Assembly: GCA_003170595.1 (NCBI GenBank)
Contig: PMZA01000011.1
Coordinates: forward strand, 1 to 32,295
Direction: 5' to 3'
Length of the DNA stretch: 32,295 nt
Source: Armatimonadota bacterium
GTDB lineage: Bacteria > Armatimonadota > Zipacnadia > Zipacnadales > FEN-943
Shown here one piece after another: positions 30,233-32,295 of this stretch. The notes under the pieces were generated by a model. That model was not told the origin of the DNA. It ran no database searches and saw nothing but the letters and a program-made list of their open reading frames with translations. Made by a program: the position numbers and the translations under genes. How positions within the stretch are numbered: the first letter of the stretch is position 1; the number at the start of each line of letters is the position of its first letter.

Positions 30233-32287
30233 CTACTCCTTCGGCTTGGTCGCAGGAGGTACCACCGCGCCCGCCGGAGGGGTCGGTGATGGCGAACCGA
30301 GATGGGGTGCAGGCGCAGCCGGCACCTCCTGCGTCTTGGGCTTCAGCGCCGCTTCGAGCTTGGCCTGCGCCGCATCGATGCCCGCCGTGCCCTGCTTCTC
30401 CGCGACCTTCGCCTCGGCCCCCGCCATCGCCTCCCGCTTCGCCGTGAACTCCGCGATCGTCAGGTTGCCGTCCGGATCGGGCCGGCCCGTCTCCGGGTTC
30501 ATCAGCAACCCGAGGCCCATCCGCTCACGCGCTTCGTTCACCAGCACCACCTTGCCGATGTCCGTCGGTGCCAGTTCGAGGTCGGTCGTCTGCCCAGTCG
30601 CCTGCGGCGCCAGCACCCCGGCCGGCTGCGACCCCTCCGCGCCGGCGCTAGGCGCCCCGTCAGGGGCCGGCAGCGCCGTCTCGGGCGGTTCCCCGCCCGA
30701 CGGCAGGCCCAGCGTGCCAGGGGCCGCCTCGCCGCCGCCCGGGGGCACTTCACCGCCGATGCCCACATACATCGCCTGCTGCTGCAACGCGTCCTGCCGC
30801 GCCTGCTGCCGCTGCTCCTCCTGCACCTTCTTCCACTCCTCCACGCCGTCCCGGTCGAGTAGGTTGGCCGATAGCTCCACGCACGTCTGCTGACTCAGCA
30901 CCGGCTTGTTCCCGTTCGCCGTGGTCATGCCGTACGTGTACTCCTGCACGTCCTTCGCGGTCGGCTTGAAGTACGGCCCCCAATCGAGCCAGATGCGCCC
31001 TTCGCCCGGGGTCCGTTCGATCACCTCCTCGGTGAACTCCCCCGTCGGCTCGCCCCGCTCATCCAGCACCGGCTTCTGATCGATGCGCGGCGGCAGCGCC
31101 AGCGTGTACTCCACCGGCTCGGGCTCGGTTCCCTCGGGCGCCCCGTCCGGAACCAAGTGAAGGTACTTCTCGTTGTCGGTCTGCGCCTTCAGGTTTGGCA
31201 TCTGCGCCTTCGCACTGCGATGCATCTGCCCCAACAGCCGCTCGACCGCTTGCCCGTACTGGTAGCGCTGCGTGTCGGTCTTCACGAGCATCGGCGCGTA
31301 CAGCATCTTCATCGCAACGCTCGACAGCCCCGCCGCCGCCACCTGGTCCGGGTCCGGCACGACGCACTCGCACGTCTCGAGGATCTGCCCCTTCTTGTCC
31401 TTCACCAGCGCGCTGCCCGTCGTGATGCTGGTCCCCTCGAGCTCCAGGTAGTTCGCCTGAACATTCGCCCCGGTGAACAGCGCGTTGTCCGACCCCTTCC
31501 GAAGCATCTTCCCGCTCATCACGTCGTTGTCGGTCTGAATGCACAGCGTCGGATCCAGGTTCAACGCGGCCCCACGATCGATCACCGAGTTGATGGTGTC
31601 GAGCGTGTTCATCGCCTCGTACGTCTCGGAGTAGTCGGGCAGCCCATCCATGCCCCCCTCGGTCTCGTCATCGACCAAGTTCTCCACCCACACGAAGTGG
31701 CAGAACCCATCCCCATGCCGACACGTGCGCTCCTGGTCGATGGCCCACCAGGGGTCCTGCTTCAACTTGACCTCCACCTCCTTGAACTCGACATCGGCTT
31801 CCCGGGTCCAGTCCCGCCGCTTCCAGAACAGCTTGCGCACCCGCTGCTTCTTGTCCGGGTCCCACACCTCACGCGCCACCTGCGTGAGTTTGCTCACGTG
31901 CGCCGGCACGCGTTCCTCCTCGTCCTCCCACTCAAGCACGTGGATGCGCGACCCGGCATGCACCTGCACCCGCGGCTCCCCCTCGAAGAACGCCCACGAC
32001 AACCCCACCGTACCGCATGCCCCGCCGATGTTGCGCGCCCGAATCATCTTCGCCTCGAGCGTGCATGCCTTCACCAGCGCTTCCACGAAGTCCTGGGTGT
32101 CCGGGTCGTCACTCCGGATCTGCGGCCACCGCCCGTGCCCAAACAGCATCCCCGTGAACGCAGCCACGATCTTCCGCGCCAACCGGTACGGCGTGCTCGG
32201 CCGGCGCTGATCCAACGGCACGTAGAAGCTCGGCATGCTCCCGCCGATGAGCGGTTGCGTCGCGTTGATCTTCCCCGGGCGCACCAT
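30233..32287 (-). CDS. Portal protein, possibly truncated at the window edge
   Basis: A 684 aa protein consistent with a portal, the dodecameric ring through which DNA enters the head. The block RLARKIVAAFTGMLFGHGRWPQIR and RARNIGGACGTVGLSWAF near the N-terminus, and SVIDRGAALNLDPTLCIQTDN later, match the arrangement of SPP1-like portal proteins. The C-terminal ~220 residues have a Gln-rich helix (EEQRQQARQDALQQQAMY), then a Pro/Gly/Ala-rich tail. The frame has no stop before the window end (32288-32295), and no strong ribosome site is visible before the ATG at 32287. Portals of this kind often have more N-terminal residues, so the true start may lie outside. Confidence 0.85.
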   Translation of the reverse strand: MVRPGKINATQPLIGGSMPSFYVPLDQRRPSTPYRLARKIVAAFTGMLFGHGRWPQIRSDDPDTQDFVEALVKACTLEAKMIRARNIGGACGTVGLSWAFFEGEPRVQVHAGSRIHVLEWEDEEERVPAHVSKLTQVAREVWDPDKKQRVRKLFWKRRDWTREADVEFKEVEVKLKQDPWWAIDQERTCRHGDGFCHFVWVENLVDDETEGGMDGLPDYSETYEAMNTLDTINSVIDRGAALNLDPTLCIQTDNDVMSGKMLRKGSDNALFTGANVQANYLELEGTSITTGSALVKDKKGQILETCECVVPDPDQVAAAGLSSVAMKMLYAPMLVKTDTQRYQYGQAVERLLGQMHRSAKAQMPNLKAQTDNEKYLHLVPDGAPEGTEPEPVEYTLALPPRIDQKPVLDERGEPTGEFTEEVIERTPGEGRIWLDWGPYFKPTAKDVQEYTYGMTTANGNKPVLSQQTCVELSANLLDRDGVEEWKKVQEEQRQQARQDALQQQAMYVGIGGEVPPGGGEAAPGTLGLPSGGEPPETALPAPDGAPSAGAEGSQPAGVLAPQATGQTTDLELAPTDIGKVVLVNEARERMGLGLLMNPETGRPDPDGNLTIAEFTAKREAMAGAEAKVAEKQGTAGIDAAQAKLEAALKPKTQEVPAAPAPHLGSPSPTPPAGAVVPPATKPKE

Positions 32288-32295
32288 CCGCCCCG

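Noticed and set aside
1-32295. tRNA genes, CRISPR arrays, insertion sequences, attachment sites or replication origins
   Set aside because: No cloverleaf, regularly spaced repeats, transposase frame or terminal duplications were seen by reading; a dedicated scan was not possible.

Overview
The window is one contiguous stretch of the late (virion) region of a contractile-tailed bacteriophage or prophage (myovirus morphology). Base composition is GC-rich, roughly two thirds G+C by eye, and GTG starts are common, so a high-GC bacterial host is likely; nothing in the window identifies the host. Every supported gene is on the minus strand, so transcription runs from high to low coordinates. No terminase, integrase, replication gene, tRNA or CRISPR array is visible. 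The portal gene sits at the right edge, so the terminase should lie just outside.

Region by region in transcription order: portal (32287-30233), a small W/Y-rich protein, a Mu gpF-like head morphogenesis protein, two tiny proteins sharing a PFK(L/V)GG motif, a small beta-rich protein, a tandem pair of paralogous 241-242 aa proteins, a scaffold-like coiled-coil protein, the major capsid protein, then five neck or head-tail joining proteins (23650-20971) including an HK97 gp10-like protein. These are followed by tail sheath, tail tube, a tail assembly chaperone pair joined by a programmed -1 frameshift, and the tape measure. The baseplate follows: an acidic protein, a LysM protein, a gpD/gp27-like hub, a gpV/gp5-like spike, a Pro/Phe-rich small protein, virion proteins, a GT2 glycosyltransferase, a gp25-like wedge, gpJ-like wedge, and two ~530 aa tail or baseplate proteins. 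Three small genes (two with membrane segments) that could form a lysis cassette come next, then a rho-independent terminator and one last conserved protein of unknown function.

The genes are tightly packed, with many ATGA or TGATG overlaps, and the few gaps are rich in structure. The most striking feature is a duplicated 5' leader placed only before the two genes expected to be most heavily translated, the major capsid and the tail sheath. Each copy has a perfectly conserved 23 nt block, a variable 22-24 nt spacer and a perfectly conserved 35 nt block. In both, the 35 nt block ends with a 9 nt sequence perfectly complementary to the Shine-Dalgarno region of the gene. A small hairpin in the intervening loop is kept in both copies although its sequence differs. 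This looks like a cis-acting RNA element that can sequester the ribosome binding site, perhaps with its own promoter. Strong hairpins lie after the scaffold, capsid and tube genes and between several head genes, and a perfect 32 bp palindrome lies between two small head genes.

Limits: no database search was run. Functions rest on recognised sequence motifs, gene order typical of myoviruses and protein character. Several ~530 aa tail proteins and the small head proteins cannot be named.
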